DNA of 64,000 nucleotides from Cellulomonas sp. PhB143 (lineage in GTDB: Bacteria > Actinomycetota > Actinomycetes > Actinomycetales > Cellulomonadaceae): the NCBI RefSeq assembly GCF_003752595.1, contig NZ_RKIJ01000003.1:1-64000 (forward strand), in the 5' to 3' direction. This document shows positions 63,451 through 64,000 of the stretch, piece after piece. Position numbers and translations under genes: made by a program. Below the pieces are notes generated by a model. It searched no databases and had not been told where the DNA came from. It saw only the letters and a list, made by a program, of their open reading frames with translations. The stretch's first letter is position 1, and the number at the start of each line of letters is the position of its first letter.

Positions 63451-64000
63451 GTGACCACCCCGCCGTCCACGCGCACGCCGTCCACGCGCACGCCGTCCAC
63501 GCGCACGCCGTCCACGAGAGCACCGCGGCGCACCCTCGACGACCGCCCGGCACCGGTACCGCGCGGCGGGCTGCGGCTGCGGCAGGCGCTCTCCGGCGTG
63601 CTCGCCGCGCTCCAGGCGCTCGTCCTGACGTACGCGCTCGTCGTCCTGCCCGCCGTCGTCGCCGTGCTCGGCTCCGCCGACGCGACCGACGACGGGTGGG
63701 GGAGCGCCGTCTCCGTCGCCGGCGGCCTGTGGGTCCTCGGGCACGGCGCCCCGTGGCAGGTCTCCGGCGCCACGATCACGCTCGTCCCGCTCGGCCTGAC
63801 CGCGCTCTTCCTCGTCGCCGGGTACGCGTCGGCCCGCCGCGCGGCGCACGCGTCGCTCGCGGCGTGGGGCGCCGGTGCGGCCACCTACGCGGGGGCGGTC
63901 GCCGGGGTGGGGGCCGCCGCGGGCGCGGTGTCCGGCACCGGGGTGCTCCTCGCCGCCGTCGGGGGCGGCCTGCTCGGCGCGGTCGCGGTGGGGGGCGGCC
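63451..64000 (+). CDS. DUF6350 (PerM-like) membrane protein, 3' end outside window
   Basis: The first 183 residues of a membrane protein that continues past the window. A basic N-terminus with PSTRT repeats is followed by helices at about 43-65, 80-100 and 110-130, and a Gly/Ala-rich region. In mycobacteria the order sucC-sucD-(perM)-purN-purH is known, and PerM is a membrane protein needed for cell division under stress. The position and topology here match that family, so the next genes are expected to be purN and purH. GTG start at 63451; the ribosome site is weak. Confidence 0.75.
   Translation, partial: MTTPPSTRTPSTRTPSTRTPSTRAPRRTLDDRPAPVPRGGLRLRQALSGVLAALQALVLTYALVVLPAVVAVLGSADATDDGWGSAVSVAGGLWVLGHGAPWQVSGATITLVPLGLTALFLVAGYASARRAAHASLAAWGAGAATYAGAVAGVGAAAGAVSGTGVLLAAVGGGLLGAVAVGGG
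63466..63524. repeat. 15-base tandem repeat in the DUF6350 gene
   Basis: Three perfect copies of TCCACGCGCACGCCG and a degenerate fourth. They run in frame and encode STRTP units in the N-terminal cytoplasmic tail. Confidence 0.9.

Noticed and set aside
63466-63524. Possible CRISPR or intergenic repeat array
   Set aside because: The units are 15 bases, contiguous without spacers and in frame in a coding region. The repeats at 26209 and 60935 are similar.

Overview
The window is chromosomal DNA from a very GC-rich actinobacterium. The features point to a cellulose-degrading member of the Micrococcales, of the Cellulomonas/Cellulosimicrobium/Isoptericola type: a GH6 cellulase with a CBM2 module and a CelR/CebR-like operator, a GuaB3 protein, a PcrA with the actinobacterial C-terminal module, DUF3817 and PspC/LuxR modules, many apparently leaderless starts, and the order sucC-sucD-DUF6350 (PerM-like). 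The genus is an inference. I saw no tRNA, rRNA, CRISPR array or phage genes.

Layout. 1-130: right end of an IS30-family element that sits at the loop of a palindromic repeat. 155-4226: an HTH-MurA fusion, a DEDDh exonuclease, GuaB3 and a GNAT enzyme. 4269-10202 (minus): the operon phosphoketolase - pta - ackA. 10354-16647: a SURF1-like protein, a heterodimeric ABC exporter with one dead ATP site, a DUF3817 protein and a ThiF/MoeB-rhodanese protein. 16668-19746: thiO-thiS-thiG behind a TPP riboswitch, with thiE divergent. 19789-24416: guaA, the secreted GH6-CBM2 cellulase and a GT4 glycosyltransferase. 24607-30448: a PspC / histidine kinase / LuxR regulator module bracketed by two paralogous membrane proteins of the family often mislabelled 'LigA'. 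30510-36886 (minus): the assimilatory sulfate reduction operon sir-cysH-cysD-cysN-cysG, preceded by a 12-residue leader peptide with four Cys codons. 37133-52197: a surface-glycan locus. 52388-59536: an aldehyde dehydrogenase, a GNAT, a DUF389 membrane protein, pcrA, and a small HTH/Clp-N pair with built-in twin operators. 59618-64000: a ClC channel, sucCD and the start of a DUF6350 membrane protein.

The most unusual part is the glycan locus. Seven minus-strand genes, from a NodU/CmcH-type carbamoyltransferase to an SDR, are joined by six ATGA overlaps and followed by a GT9 gene. Together they encode GmhA, heptose-7-phosphate kinase, heptose-1-phosphate adenylyltransferase and GmhB. GmhA, the kinase and the adenylyltransferase form one polypeptide, and GmhB is fused to a GT2. 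A further fusion nearby joins UDP-xylose synthase to UDP-glucose dehydrogenase. Such an organism has no LPS, so the predicted ADP-D,D-heptose and UDP-xylose presumably feed a carbamoylated cell-surface or secreted glycan. No HldD epimerase, flippase or polymerase is in the window.

The second main signal is regulatory. It includes a probable cysteine attenuator, a TPP riboswitch that holds a ribosome-binding site, a cellulase operator overlapping the ribosome-binding site, promoters whose -10 or -35 lie inside palindromic operators, and palindromes recruited into the C-terminal codons of convergent genes.
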